A DNA stretch of 64,000 bases from Chitinivibrionales bacterium (GCA_014728295.1 WJLW01000105.1:32571-96570), one strand, 5' to 3'; numbered from the stretch's first letter, positions 34,815-44,624 are shown. The notes: generated from the sequence alone by a model not told the origin. Numbers and translations: made by a program.

Positions 34815-36142
34815 AATTAACCCTCAAAGAAATGCTCACAGCTCCAGGCCTGTACGCATTCTTTTCAAAAATCCGCCCCTTTACCGGTCGCAACTTCTTT
34901 CTGCTGGTTTTTCTCGGTGCACTGCTGTGGTATGCGATATTTACCCGGCAGGTTATCGGTCGAATCGAAAACGATGCCATATCGGTAACTCACTCCTATG
35001 CCGAACTGATCCGCACGGCAATTGCCGAACGCATGAACGATCAGAAAAATGAGGTCGTCTTCCGGGAAGTCATCCAGAAACTCAATTTCCCGCTCATCAT
35101 AACCGACACAACCTGGCGCCCGGTCATCTGGAAGAATATCAAGACCGGGCCGTTTTTTAACCGTCGCACCATTACCATGGAAGACACCACCGCGCAAAGC
35201 ATTGCCCTGCTCAACAAAAAAGTGGCACATTTTCGCAACTCCTTCGAACCGAAGACGCTTAACGTTTCAGAGGCCAACCTCAAAATCGGCTACCTGCTCT
35301 ACGGCAAGAGCGACCTGGTGCACAGCATGGCCTGGATGCCATTTGTCGAAATTGCCCTCATCATTGCGGTGATCCTGTTTGCCTATCTTGCGTTTCACAA
35401 TATCCGGGTGACCGAACGCAGTAACCTGTGGGTGGCACTGGCCAAGGAGACAGCTCATCAACTGGGCACGCCGATTTCGTCACTCATGGGGTGGGTGGAA
35501 TTCATGGAATCGGCAACCGATCCCGAGCAGGATCTCTCACCGGAAGAGTTCATCATGCAAAGCAACCGGGTCTGTTCCGACATGCGCAATGATTTGACCC
35601 GTCTGCGCAAGATTACGGCACGTTTCAGCCAGATTGGCTCGGTACCCGACTTGACAATGTGCAGCATCAATGAAATACTGGAAGATGCTATGGCCTATTT
35701 TTCAAAGCGGCTGCCGCTCCTCAGCAAGCGCATCGAGATACGCGCCAACCTGCAGGATACTCCCGAGATACCCGCCAACCGCGAACTCATCGAATGGGTG
35801 CTCGAAAACCTGCTCAAGAATTCCATCGACGCCATTGACAAACCCAACGGACTTATCGAAATAACCTCCGAATTCATTGAGGTGGACAACATCGTGCGGG
35901 TATTTTACCAGGATAACGGCAAAGGCATCTCGTGGGAAGTGCAAAAAGGTATATTTTCACCAGGCTATACTACCAAAAAAAGAGGCTGGGGATTGGGTTT
36001 GACGTTGGCCAAACGCATAGTGGAAGATTACCACAAAGGCCATATTTATGTGAAGTGGTCTCAGAAAGATAAAGGAACAATTTTTTGTGTCGATTTACCG
36101 GTTGAACATCAAGGTCACTCAAAGCTCATAAAGGGTAAATAG
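34811..36142 (+). CDS. Membrane sensor histidine kinase next to porX (PorY-like position)
   Basis: 443 residues from a GTG that overlaps the serS stop by 4 nt. One transmembrane helix lies near residue 25-45 and a second at about 177-195, flanking a periplasmic sensor of about 130 residues. The H-box is HQLGTPISSLMGW with His216 (ALAKETA just before). The ATPase domain has NLLKNSIDAID (N box), DNGKGI (G1), TTKKRGWGLGLTLAKRI (G2) and a final KGTIFCVDLP. It sits 1 nt before the porX-like gene and is therefore its probable cognate kinase. Confidence 0.88.
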   Translation: MKLTLKEMLTAPGLYAFFSKIRPFTGRNFFLLVFLGALLWYAIFTRQVIGRIENDAISVTHSYAELIRTAIAERMNDQKNEVVFREVIQKLNFPLIITDTTWRPVIWKNIKTGPFFNRRTITMEDTTAQSIALLNKKVAHFRNSFEPKTLNVSEANLKIGYLLYGKSDLVHSMAWMPFVEIALIIAVILFAYLAFHNIRVTERSNLWVALAKETAHQLGTPISSLMGWVEFMESATDPEQDLSPEEFIMQSNRVCSDMRNDLTRLRKITARFSQIGSVPDLTMCSINEILEDAMAYFSKRLPLLSKRIEIRANLQDTPEIPANRELIEWVLENLLKNSIDAIDKPNGLIEITSEFIEVDNIVRVFYQDNGKGISWEVQKGIFSPGYTTKKRGWGLGLTLAKRIVEDYHKGHIYVKWSQKDKGTIFCVDLPVEHQGHSKLIKGK

Positions 36143-36143
36143 T

Positions 36144-37742
36144 ATGGCAGGCTCCCGCAAAAAAGTACTCTGGGTTGATGATGAGATAGAGTTTTTGCGC
36201 TCACATATCATGTTTCTGGAAACCCGCGGCTACAGCGTCATTCCGGTTTTCAGCGGCGATGATGCAATCCACATTATTTCCGAGAAACCGTCGGAATTCG
36301 ACATCGTCCTGCTCGACGAGCAGATGCCCGGAAAAGACGGATTGACCACGCTGGAGGAGATCAAGGACATCTCGCCCGAACTGCCTGTGGTCATGGTTAC
36401 CAAAAGCGAGGAAGAGCAGGTAATGGAAGACGCCTTCGGCAAAAAAATCGACGGCTACCTTACCAAACCCGTCAATCCCAGCCAGATTCTATCGATCTGT
36501 AAAAGCCTGCTCGATTCAAAACAGTATATCGATTCCGAAATTAACCAGAAATTCATACGCAGTTTTTCCGAAAACCGCTCGGCGATCTCAGGCCCCCTTG
36601 ATGCTAGGCGCTGGATAACGCTCTACGAGAACCTTGTAAAATGGGATTTCGAGCTCGAGCGGATCGATGATGAAGGGCTGCGCCAGACGCACAGCGGACA
36701 GAAGTCCGATTGCAACCGTGCCTTTTCGCAATTCATTGTCGAACACTATGCCGCCTGGATGCGCAACACCCGCAATCCACCGGTGATGACCCCGCATATC
36801 ATCGACAAGGCGCTTCTGCCGTTTCTTGAGAACGGCGAAAAGGTCTACTTCGTAGTCATGGACTGCATGCGTCTGGATCAATTCTTGGCGATAGAATCGC
36901 TTCTGAAAAAAAGCTACGACATCAAGCGCCGCTATTTTTATTCGATCCTGCCCTCGTCAACCGGGTTTGCACGCAGGTCGCTTTTTGCCGGAAAATTTCC
37001 CGACGAAATAGCTCATCAGCATCCCGGCATGTACAGGGACCTCGACGAAGACAATATTGATTCGTGCGAATTCGAAAAGATGTTGTTACTGGAAAAGCTC
37101 AAAAAAAGCAATGTGAAGCTGTCGCCACAACCCAAGCTTGTTGCCATAAATAATTCGACCGATGCCAGACAATTCCTCAAGAACCTTGACGAATACGAAA
37201 AGGATCAGCTTGTTGCCATCACGGTAAACTTTGTCGACATGCTGGTGCAAAGCAGAACAACCTCTGCAATACTCAAGGAGATAGCCCCGGACGAAAGCGC
37301 CTTTCGTTCCCTGACCCGGGCCTGGTTTCAGTATTCTACACTCTATCAGATTTTGCGCAAGCTGGCCGATCAGAACTGCACGGTATTGATGACCACCGAT
37401 CACGGCAGCGTTTTTTGCACGCGTTCGACCGATCTGTATGGAAGCCGTGAGATAATGAAAAATACCCGATACAAGCGCGGCGTCAAAATTACCAGCGACG
37501 AACGCCGTGCAATTCATCTCTCCGATCCGACGATATTCCGTTTGCCCCGGAGTATCGAGGATGAGCACTATATACTTGCCCTGGAAAATTATTACTTTTG
37601 CGTGCCCGGCAAATTTGAGGATTATAAAGACCGCTACGAAAACAGCTTCCAGCAGGGCGGCGTATCATTGGAAGAGATGATACTCCCCCTTGCCGTGCTC
37701 AAGCCGCTCAGAGACGAGGAACCACCTGCAGAATTTGTCTGA
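36144..37742 (+). CDS. porX: PorX-like response regulator with PglZ (alkaline-phosphatase-fold) domain
   Basis: 532 residues. A receiver domain fills residues 1-125 (VLWVDDE, phospho-acceptor Asp58 in VLLDEQMPG, Thr in VMVTKSEE, Lys in LTKPV). From about 230 onward is a PglZ domain with the metal-binding pieces VVMDCMRLDQF (Asp240) and TTDHGS (Asp419-His420), ending SLEEMILPLAVLKPL. This fusion is PorX, the regulator and phosphodiesterase of type IX secretion in Bacteroidota. The full length and motif order support the call; whether this organism has the secretion machine is not shown in the window. Confidence 0.9.
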   Translation: MAGSRKKVLWVDDEIEFLRSHIMFLETRGYSVIPVFSGDDAIHIISEKPSEFDIVLLDEQMPGKDGLTTLEEIKDISPELPVVMVTKSEEEQVMEDAFGKKIDGYLTKPVNPSQILSICKSLLDSKQYIDSEINQKFIRSFSENRSAISGPLDARRWITLYENLVKWDFELERIDDEGLRQTHSGQKSDCNRAFSQFIVEHYAAWMRNTRNPPVMTPHIIDKALLPFLENGEKVYFVVMDCMRLDQFLAIESLLKKSYDIKRRYFYSILPSSTGFARRSLFAGKFPDEIAHQHPGMYRDLDEDNIDSCEFEKMLLLEKLKKSNVKLSPQPKLVAINNSTDARQFLKNLDEYEKDQLVAITVNFVDMLVQSRTTSAILKEIAPDESAFRSLTRAWFQYSTLYQILRKLADQNCTVLMTTDHGSVFCTRSTDLYGSREIMKNTRYKRGVKITSDERRAIHLSDPTIFRLPRSIEDEHYILALENYYFCVPGKFEDYKDRYENSFQQGGVSLEEMILPLAVLKPLRDEEPPAEFV

Positions 37743-38177
37743 GTGCGTATGAAATTGCCACCCCGATCCTCTACCTCCCATTCCACCGGTGAGACCCGCG
37801 CTGCGGGCGCCCGTATCGCTGCTGCCGCCGAGGCCGGTGACACCTTCGGGTTGATTGGCAAACTGGGCGCCGGCAAAACGGAATTTGTACGCGGTTTTAC
37901 CGCCTGCTTTGCCCGCAACGCACGCGTTACCAGCCCGAGCTTTTCGCTGCTCAATATTTACGATACACTCCGTTTTCCGGTGTATCATTTCGACTTCTAC
38001 CGGCTGAATGAGGCCGAAGAGCTTATCGAAATCGGATTCGAGGAGTATACCACCGCAAATGGTATCTGCCTGATCGAATGGGCGGATATGTTTCCGGAAG
38101 TAATGCCGGTTGACACGATATATGTTTGTTTTGAAGAAAAAGCAGATCGCAGTCGATTGATTGAGGTGGGGAAGTGA
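37743..38177 (+). CDS. tsaE: tRNA threonylcarbamoyladenosine biosynthesis ATPase
   Basis: 144 residues from a GTG directly after the porX stop; an ATG at 37749 is the other option. Walker A is GKLGAGKT at residues 39-46, followed by the TsaE marks VTSPSFSLLNIY, YHFDFYRL and LIEWADMFPEVMP. With TsaB and TsaD it makes t6A at position 37 of ANN-decoding tRNAs. Its place after porX matches what I recall for Bacteroidota, so the two are probably in one transcript. Confidence 0.93.
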   Translation: MRMKLPPRSSTSHSTGETRAAGARIAAAAEAGDTFGLIGKLGAGKTEFVRGFTACFARNARVTSPSFSLLNIYDTLRFPVYHFDFYRLNEAEELIEIGFEEYTTANGICLIEWADMFPEVMPVDTIYVCFEEKADRSRLIEVGK

Positions 38178-38216
38178 ATTCGAAGGGCTAGTTTGCTCCC
38201 TCCCGCAGCGTTTTGT

Positions 38217-40034
38217 CTACTCGACAAAAAACAACAACCCCGTCGTCATAAGCGGCAGGTAGGTAATAAGCAGCACGGCAACCAGCAGGGCAATCAAAAA
38301 GGGCAATACGTTCCGGTAGATTTTATGCAACGGCTCCTCAAAGCGATATGAGGCCAGAAACAAGTTCATTCCTACCGGTGGCGTAAGATAGCCCAGCTCC
38401 AGATTTGCCAGAAAGATGATACCCAGGTGTATAGGGTGTATGCCGTATGCTTCTCCGAGGGGAATAATAAGCGGTACGACCACAAAGAGCGCGGAGAAAA
38501 TGTCCATGAAGCAACCGGTCAGCAGCAAGGCCACATTGAGCAGCAGAAGAAAGACAATTTTAGATTCGATTGCTTCCCGGCACCATGTGGCAAGCATTTG
38601 CGGTACTGCCTCGTCGACCAGATAGGCTTTGACACCTTGCGATACGGCAATGATGATGAGAATGCCGCCAAGTATCGGCACGCCTTTAAGAATAACGCCG
38701 GGCAATGTGCGCAAGGAAATGTCGCGGTGAATAACCACCTCCAGAACGATTGCGTACACAACGGCAACAGCCCCCGTCTCCGCCAGCGTCGTCCAACCCA
38801 TGAGAAACGAAATGATAATCAGTACCGGAAGCAGCAGCTCACCCGAACATGATTTCAATTCATGCATAACCTTTCCCAGCTTAATTGACCGTCGGGTAAT
38901 TTTGTGCTTGCGCGCATGCACAATCGCAAGCCCTGCCAGAGCAACGACCATGATCATTCCGGGGATCAGCCCTCCCACAAACATATGCTTTATATTGACA
39001 TGGGCAACAACACCATAGAGAATGATCGGGAGGCTGGGCGGAAAGAGCAGCCCAATGCTTCCCGAGGCGGTAAGCAGCCCTTCGCTGTAGCCTTTCGGAT
39101 AGCCGCTTTTAGTCAGTACATAGGAGAGCAGACCACCCAATGCAAGAATCGTAACCCCCGAGGCACCGGTAAAGGTTGTGAAAAATGCACACGCTACAAT
39201 TGCCATGATTGCGATGCCGCCGGGCAGCCAGCCGAATGCCTCGTTAAAAAAGCAAACCAGTCGCTTGCCGGCATTGCTTTCCGACAGAAGGTAGCCGGTA
39301 ACCGTAAAAAGCGGTATCGACGGCATTATATCTTTTCGCAGGATAATATAGGCTTCATCGGGAATAATGGCGATGGTGCCGGCACCGGTAAAAAAGAGCA
39401 TTGCGGCAATTCCGCCCAGGGCGACAAAGATCGGCAGACCGAAAAAAGCAGCAGCAATCAAAACGATAATGCTGGGCCACTGATACCAATGCGCAACGCC
39501 GGAGAGGGGGAAACCCAGTACCAGTGCGATCACCGGACCTGCAAGCGCAACAAGCTTACAGGCAATCCCCGGCGGCGCATGGGCAATGAAGCGGATTGCC
39601 ATCACGCCAAATCCAACCGGCATTATAGCCAGCGCCACGTTAACCGGCAATATGCCTATGGTATGGTTTTGTGCAAACGCTACATTCAGATACTGCCAGG
39701 ACGACCACGCCAGAGCAGTGCACACTGCCGAGGACAGTAAGCCAATGATGGCTCCGACTCCTTTTCTGGCCGGCTTTTCGAGCACCTCTGTTGCGATCGT
39801 CAACGCCAGATGGCGTCCCGACCGCGAAGTAACCATCCCGCCGGCAAAAGCGATCCAGATTACCAGATGATTTCTATAAATGGTGGATCCATGAAGTCCC
39901 GATCGAAAGAAACGGCCGACGATTTCGATGAGCGGCAGTGCGACAATCAGACCGAGGATAGTGAACACGAGTCCGTTTTCGGCATAATAGAGCGGTCGTG
40001 CGACGGCTTGCAGCTTGTTGCGAATACTCATCAT
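38217..40034 (-). CDS. TRAP transporter permease, DctQ-DctM fusion
   Basis: 605 residues, almost entirely hydrophobic helices; an ATG at 40031 is equally possible as start. The first 170 residues match the small four-helix DctQ subunit (IYRNHLVIWIAFAGGMVTSR). The remaining 430 or so match the large DctM subunit, about 12 helices, with ASGVTILALGGLLSYVL, ASGSIGLLFPPSLPIILYG, LTPPVGMNLFLASY. Such fused QM proteins use the sodium gradient to import organic acids. It is the third gene of the TatT-DctP-DctQM operon, 36 nt after dctP. Confidence 0.88.
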   Translation of the reverse strand: MMSIRNKLQAVARPLYYAENGLVFTILGLIVALPLIEIVGRFFRSGLHGSTIYRNHLVIWIAFAGGMVTSRSGRHLALTIATEVLEKPARKGVGAIIGLLSSAVCTALAWSSWQYLNVAFAQNHTIGILPVNVALAIMPVGFGVMAIRFIAHAPPGIACKLVALAGPVIALVLGFPLSGVAHWYQWPSIIVLIAAAFFGLPIFVALGGIAAMLFFTGAGTIAIIPDEAYIILRKDIMPSIPLFTVTGYLLSESNAGKRLVCFFNEAFGWLPGGIAIMAIVACAFFTTFTGASGVTILALGGLLSYVLTKSGYPKGYSEGLLTASGSIGLLFPPSLPIILYGVVAHVNIKHMFVGGLIPGMIMVVALAGLAIVHARKHKITRRSIKLGKVMHELKSCSGELLLPVLIIISFLMGWTTLAETGAVAVVYAIVLEVVIHRDISLRTLPGVILKGVPILGGILIIIAVSQGVKAYLVDEAVPQMLATWCREAIESKIVFLLLLNVALLLTGCFMDIFSALFVVVPLIIPLGEAYGIHPIHLGIIFLANLELGYLTPPVGMNLFLASYRFEEPLHKIYRNVLPFLIALLVAVLLITYLPLMTTGLLFFVE

Positions 40035-40070
40035 GTCAATTCGGGCTGGTGGGAGATGCTGCCGACGCTA

Positions 40071-41075
40071 CTACTCGGTGCGAAATGCTTTGAGATGACG
40101 CTGAATCGTCTCATAGGTATCTTTGTCGATTGATTTATCGAAAGAGTCTGCAATTCCCTTGTCAACCACCTCTCTCCACTTAGCAACACCTTCTTCGGAA
40201 ACGTGAATTATCTTCAGTCCATGTTCTTTCATTATGTCAATGGCTTTCTGGTCGGCCTGCACAATATCATCCTGAAAACCGCTGCTGATCCGGCTGCCGG
40301 CCTGCAGAAGCGGCAGTCGCAGGCTTTGGGGAATCCTCTGCATCGATTTGTTTGAAATGACTATGCCCCCTATCAGCGGGGCCCATTTCAGATCCGACAT
40401 ATTCGGCGCCAGGCCGAACCACTGATACGAAGCAGCGGAAAGCGGCGTCGCCGAGAAAGCCTCAACCATACCGCTTTGCAGCGAGGTCATCAGATCGGTT
40501 GAAGCCAGGGGAACCGGATGAAAGCCCATTTCTTTCCAGCGCTGTACGCCGTCGGGGTCACCACTCCAGATGAACAGCTTCTGCTTACGCAGATCATTCG
40601 GACCGGCAATGGGCTTTTTGCCGAAAAAATGCACCCATCCAACAAAATTCCAGGCAACAATCGTAAATCCTTTATCGGCGAGTCCTTTTTCAAAGGAGGG
40701 CTTCATTTTGTCAAGTGCATGATTGAGTTCGTCATCATTGCGCACGGTCAGCGGAGCCTGGAGCGCCAGTATCGGCGGATATATTCTGCACAGGCCCACT
40801 CCGGTCAGTCCGGCGGCGTCGAGTTGACCAATGCGCATCTTGCGAATCATGTCGGACTCATCTCCCGCGATACCGCCGGGGTAGATTTTTACGGTGACTT
40901 TACCATTAGAGATCTTTTTCCATTCGGCGGCTATTTTTTTCAGGCCGGTGTCCCATGGTGAACCCGACGGGGCAAGGCTGCCCAGTTTAATAGTAAGTCC
41001 CCGGGCGGCAAAGACGGTAAGGCAAATGAATAGCAGTGCAGTCGGCAGCAACAGGCCGGAGCGGAGTTGTCTCAT
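40071..41075 (-). CDS. TRAP transporter solute-binding protein (DctP family)
   Basis: 334 residues with a signal peptide (LLLPTALLFICLTVFAARG). DctP features are GSLAPSGSPWDTGLKKIAAE, VKIYPGGIAGDESDMIRKM and MRIGQLDAAGLTGVGL, followed by LASTDLMTSLQSGMVEAFSA, the usual hinge region. It binds the substrate in the periplasm and delivers it to the membrane subunit. Its ATG overlaps the tatT stop (ATGA), so it is co-translated. The Arg that pairs with carboxylates in most DctP proteins was not clearly placed, so the ligand is unknown. Confidence 0.88.
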   Translation of the reverse strand: MRQLRSGLLLPTALLFICLTVFAARGLTIKLGSLAPSGSPWDTGLKKIAAEWKKISNGKVTVKIYPGGIAGDESDMIRKMRIGQLDAAGLTGVGLCRIYPPILALQAPLTVRNDDELNHALDKMKPSFEKGLADKGFTIVAWNFVGWVHFFGKKPIAGPNDLRKQKLFIWSGDPDGVQRWKEMGFHPVPLASTDLMTSLQSGMVEAFSATPLSAASYQWFGLAPNMSDLKWAPLIGGIVISNKSMQRIPQSLRLPLLQAGSRISSGFQDDIVQADQKAIDIMKEHGLKIIHVSEEGVAKWREVVDKGIADSFDKSIDKDTYETIQRHLKAFRTE

Positions 41076-42025
41076 TCTTCTTCTTTTTCCTTTGGTTCGG
41101 GGGGAAGAAAATACCTGTCGATATTATCGAGCATCCACTGCGCTCGACCCTGGCTGAGTATATTTGCCAGGCGATTGGATGGATCTTTATCAACGTCAAC
41201 AGCAAGAGCCTTGTGCAATAAATCTTTGAACTCCTGCTTCTGCTGTTTCTTTACACACACCGAACTCGCCAGCGCGACATAGGGACTGGCCCTGGTTCCG
41301 GCGGCAAGTTCGATGGCACGCCCAAAGTGCTCACGCGCTTTTTGAACGCTTCCGCCCATAGAGGCGGGGAGGTTTCCGTAAAAAGATATGAAGAACTCGT
41401 GCGCCGCACCATTGCCGTATGGTTCATGCAGCTCGAGAGTTTTGCTTATGAGCGCTTTTGCTTTGGGCATGGTCATCATCAGGCCCAGATTGAAATTGTC
41501 GGCAGAAAGCGCGCCGAACCACGACATTCCGGCCCAGTAGAGATATGCGGTATCCGTTGTCGTGCACATTGACAAAGCAGAATCAGCGCTGTGCTTCATC
41601 AAAATTGAGCGAAAGCCCGGCCGCCTGATTTCAATCCCCTTCAGGACATAGTCACGCGCGCGCAGGAACAGCTTTGCGGCGCGTCCATAGCTTTTCCTTT
41701 GTTCGTCAATCCGATCGTCCGGCAGCCGTTGCGCCGGCTCCTGAACATAGGCATACGCATACAGGCAAAATGCCGTGCCCGTGGTCAGCAGCAATTTCGC
41801 ATTTGTCGAGTCGACTTCCAGTAACGATTCGTACATCTTGAGCGCAAAGGGAAGCGCCTCGCCAACCAGTTGAGGATCGTTTTCCCCGGTGAAAACAGCG
41901 CTGGATTGGCCGGTAAGAGCCTCGGAAATGCGCTGGATTGCAAGTTTTTTAACCGAGCAGCTGCACAGCAGGACCACAACACTCATGCCCGCCACCAAGA
42001 ATTTCACGAACCTACGCATAACCAT
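41072..42025 (-). CDS. TatT-family TRAP-associated lipoprotein
   Basis: 317 residues from the ATG at 42025 (an ATG at 42019 also fits; a longer start would add residues that break the signal peptide). The signal sequence ends LLCSCS, a lipobox. The rest is a helical repeat: LTGQSSAVFTGENDPQLV near the start, LLLTTGTAFCLYAYAYVQ and AHEFFISFYGNLP, as in the TPR protein TatT (Tp0956) of Treponema pallidum, which pairs with a DctP-like protein. The order tatT, dctP, dctQM agrees with that. The C-terminus is very acidic (PKEKEEE). Confidence 0.82.
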   Translation of the reverse strand: MVMRRFVKFLVAGMSVVVLLCSCSVKKLAIQRISEALTGQSSAVFTGENDPQLVGEALPFALKMYESLLEVDSTNAKLLLTTGTAFCLYAYAYVQEPAQRLPDDRIDEQRKSYGRAAKLFLRARDYVLKGIEIRRPGFRSILMKHSADSALSMCTTTDTAYLYWAGMSWFGALSADNFNLGLMMTMPKAKALISKTLELHEPYGNGAAHEFFISFYGNLPASMGGSVQKAREHFGRAIELAAGTRASPYVALASSVCVKKQQKQEFKDLLHKALAVDVDKDPSNRLANILSQGRAQWMLDNIDRYFLPPEPKEKEEE

Positions 42026-42224
42026 AATAATACTTTTTTCGCCGGACAGACTGCAAGGCCGGCACGGTTGCTCACACAATTCTTACAAAAGATGCTTATT
42101 CCCGCAATCAGCAGTTGCGGCTGCGGCGTTGCCGTCTGTGGGGTTGGATGACGACGGCATGGCAAACTATTTTACACATACCATTCAATTATTCTCAAAT
42201 GCAGTCATCTCAAGGAGTGCTTGC

Positions 42225-42746
42225 ATGGATCTTGATAAGGCCATACGAAAAGTACCGAATTTTCCCAAACCGGGCATTCTTTTCTATGACATCACCAGTA
42301 TTTTCACTAATCCAAACGCGTTCAAGTTTTGCCTCGGGGAGATGCTGAAAAAGTACAATACCAAGGATGTGGACGCTGTAATTGCCGTTGAAAGCCGCGG
42401 CTTTTTGCTGGGCGCCTGTTTTGCCGAAAAGCGCGAAATTCCCCTGGTGCTGGCGCGCAAAAAAGGCAAGCTACCCAACACAACCATTTCCGAAAGCTAT
42501 GCACTGGAATACGGTGAGGCAACCCTCGAGATCCAGACTATTGACATAGAGCCGGATAATAAATATCTCATAATAGATGATTTGATCGCAACCGGCGGCA
42601 CACTTCAGGCTACAGCCCGTATGATCGAACGGGCCGGCGGGCAGATTGCCGGCATATTTGCGATAATCGGCTTACCGTTCCTCAACTATCACGAAAAAAT
42701 CGGACGTTACAACCCGGTAACGCTTATCGACTACGACAGCGAATAA
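42225..42746 (+). CDS. apt: Adenine phosphoribosyltransferase
   Basis: 173 residues from the ATG at 42225, which has AAGGAG at 42212-42217. A type I phosphoribosyltransferase that salvages adenine to AMP. Motifs are IRKVPNFPKPGILFYDIT near the start, VIAVESRGFLLGACFA, and the PRPP loop LIIDDLIATGGTLQATA. The region upstream (42026-42224) is shared with the divergent tatT gene. A longer frame reaching back to 41889 is not credible because it overlaps tatT. Confidence 0.95.
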   Translation: MDLDKAIRKVPNFPKPGILFYDITSIFTNPNAFKFCLGEMLKKYNTKDVDAVIAVESRGFLLGACFAEKREIPLVLARKKGKLPNTTISESYALEYGEATLEIQTIDIEPDNKYLIIDDLIATGGTLQATARMIERAGGQIAGIFAIIGLPFLNYHEKIGRYNPVTLIDYDSE

Positions 42747-42764
42747 GAAACGCAGGCTTACTGA

Positions 42765-43211
42765 ATGTTTTGCCGATTATTTAAAGAGCCATTCTACGAT
42801 AAAAGCAGGCCCAATGTGTATCGCCTGCTTTTTGAGGGTATTAAAACATCCTTTAAGCCGGAAGATAAACTCAGTGATATGTACCTGTACGTGTGGATCC
42901 ACGAAAAGGGCTTCCTGGACGGTTTTCAGGCGGTAATCAATGATGAGTACTTAGTCTCTTACCAGTTCCCTTCGCACCCGACATTCGGCTCGATCGGCAA
43001 AGAACCCATTCATCGCTCCATTCGATACAGCAAGTCGGCACAGATGAAGTCGAACTTGTCAAAAGCGATAAAATCGATTAAGACGGAGTATTTCTGCGAT
43101 CTTGTCGAACACGTCAAGGCCATTGCCGGCGGCATGCGACCTTATAACGCACACTTGACTCACGAGGAAATGAGCTTGTTCAAGAAATTGCGCCGGCAGG
43201 TAAAATCCTGA
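42765..43211 (+). CDS. Conserved-looking hypothetical protein
   Basis: 148 residues, not recognised. It has no signal peptide or membrane helix. Visible features are an early FEGIKTSFKPEDKLSDMYLY, a middle IHEKGFLDGFQAVINDEYL, and a basic helical C-terminal half ending FKKLRRQVKS. It lies 18 nt after apt and 24 nt before asnS on the same strand, so it probably belongs to their transcript. A cytoplasmic role linked to nucleic acid or translation is possible but is only a guess from the basic C-terminus. Confidence 0.6.
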   Translation: MFCRLFKEPFYDKSRPNVYRLLFEGIKTSFKPEDKLSDMYLYVWIHEKGFLDGFQAVINDEYLVSYQFPSHPTFGSIGKEPIHRSIRYSKSAQMKSNLSKAIKSIKTEYFCDLVEHVKAIAGGMRPYNAHLTHEEMSLFKKLRRQVKS

Positions 43212-43235
43212 GTTATCCGCAGAGGAGGCGCCGAA

Positions 43236-44624
43236 ATGCAGCAAAAGTCAATCACAAAAATTCTGCAGCAGGGCACGGCGGGTTCGGTTGTCACGCTATG
43301 CGGGTGGGTACGCACCAGGCGGGACGCCAAGACATTTTCGTTTATCGAGTTGCACGACGGATCCTGCATGAGCGGCATGCAGATTGTTGCCGACAATTCA
43401 CTTCCCGGCTATGACGACAGCATCAGCAAACTGACAACCGGCAGCAGCATCTGCGTTACCGGGAGCCTGGCGGACTCACCCGGCAAGGGACAGAAATTCG
43501 AAGTGCAGGCGACCTCCATTACCGTGCATAATCGGGCGCCCGAAGAGTATCCGCTGCAAAAGAAGCGACATACCTTCGAGTATCTGCGCGAAATCGCCCA
43601 CCTGCGTCCCCGGACGAATTCACTGGGGGCCATCGCCCGCCTGCGCAGCTCACTCAGTTATGCGATACACACATTTTTTCAGCAGCGCGGTTTTATCTGT
43701 GTCCACACCCCCATCATAACCGCCAGCGATTGTGAGGGGGCGGGCGAGATGTTCAGGGTATCTGCACTCGACGCGCACAATCCCCCCCGCACAGAAGGGG
43801 GAACAGTTGACTTTGGCAAAGATTTTTTCGGCAAAGAAGCCCGTCTGACGGTAAGCGGTCAGCTCGAGGCCGAATGCTATGCACTGGCGCTGGGTAAGGT
43901 ATACACATTCGGCCCGACCTTTCGCGCAGAAAATTCCAATACTTCCCGCCATCTTGCCGAATTCTGGATGATCGAGCCGGAGATGGCCTTCTATGAGCTA
44001 TTGCAGGATATGGATTTGGCCGAAGAGTTCGTGCGCTACCTGGCGCGTCACGCACTTGACGCGTGCCGGGAGGATATTGACTTTTTCAACCTGCGCATCG
44101 AAAAAACGCTTATCCGGACACTGGAAAATATTGCCGACAACCAATTCGTTCGCTTGACGTATACCGAAGCGATAACGGAATTGGAAAAGCACAATGAAAC
44201 ATTCGAATATAAAGTTTCATGGGGCGCAGACCTCCAGAGTGAGCACGAGCGTTTTCTTACCGAGCAGGTACATAAGAAGCCGGTAATTGTGTATAACTAT
44301 CCCAAGGCCATAAAGGCATTTTACATGAAGCTCAATGATGATGAAAAAACCGTACGTGCCATGGACGTCCTGGTCCCCCGCATCGGCGAACTGATCGGGG
44401 GCAGCGAACGTGAGGATCGTCATGACGTATTGGTCAACCGCATCCGGGCGCTGGGCCTGGACGTTGACGATTACCGGTGGTATCTTGATCTGCGCAAATT
44501 CGGCGGAGCACCGCATGCAGGATTCGGGCTTGGATTCGAGCGATTGCTGCTGCTGATGTCGGGTATGCAGAATATCCGTGACGTCATCCCGTTTCCGCGG
44601 TATCCGGGGAATGCCGAGTTTTAA
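43236..44624 (+). CDS. asnS: Asparaginyl-tRNA synthetase
   Basis: 462 residues. The N-terminal 100 residues are an OB fold ([19 protein letters not shown]) that binds the anticodon. The class II core has [19 protein letters not shown], then [11 protein letters not shown], and the motif 3 [13 protein letters not shown]. AsnRS and AspRS are related; the AEFWMIEPE sequence and the short linker favour AsnRS. GGAGG lies 9 nt before the ATG. The 186-nt stretch after it, 44625-44810, is the convergent spacer before the acyltransferase gene and shows no gene. Confidence 0.95.
   Translation: MQQKSITKILQQGTAGSVVTLCGWVRTRRDAKTFSFIELHDGSCMSGMQIVADNSLPGYDDSISKLTTGSSICVTGSLADSPGKGQKFEVQATSITVHNRAPEEYPLQKKRHTFEYLREIAHLRPRTNSLGAIARLRSSLSYAIHTFFQQRGFICVHTPIITASDCEGAGEMFRVSALDAHNPPRTEGGTVDFGKDFFGKEARLTVSGQLEAECYALALGKVYTFGPTFRAENSNTSRHLAEFWMIEPEMAFYELLQDMDLAEEFVRYLARHALDACREDIDFFNLRIEKTLIRTLENIADNQFVRLTYTEAITELEKHNETFEYKVSWGADLQSEHERFLTEQVHKKPVIVYNYPKAIKAFYMKLNDDEKTVRAMDVLVPRIGELIGGSEREDRHDVLVNRIRALGLDVDDYRWYLDLRKFGGAPHAGFGLGFERLLLLMSGMQNIRDVIPFPRYPGNAEF

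Noticed and set aside
38904..39740. A 278-codon plus-strand frame inside the TRAP permease
   Set aside because: Rich in Asn, Gln, Lys and His as expected for the reverse of a hydrophobic membrane gene; the permease on the other strand is clear.
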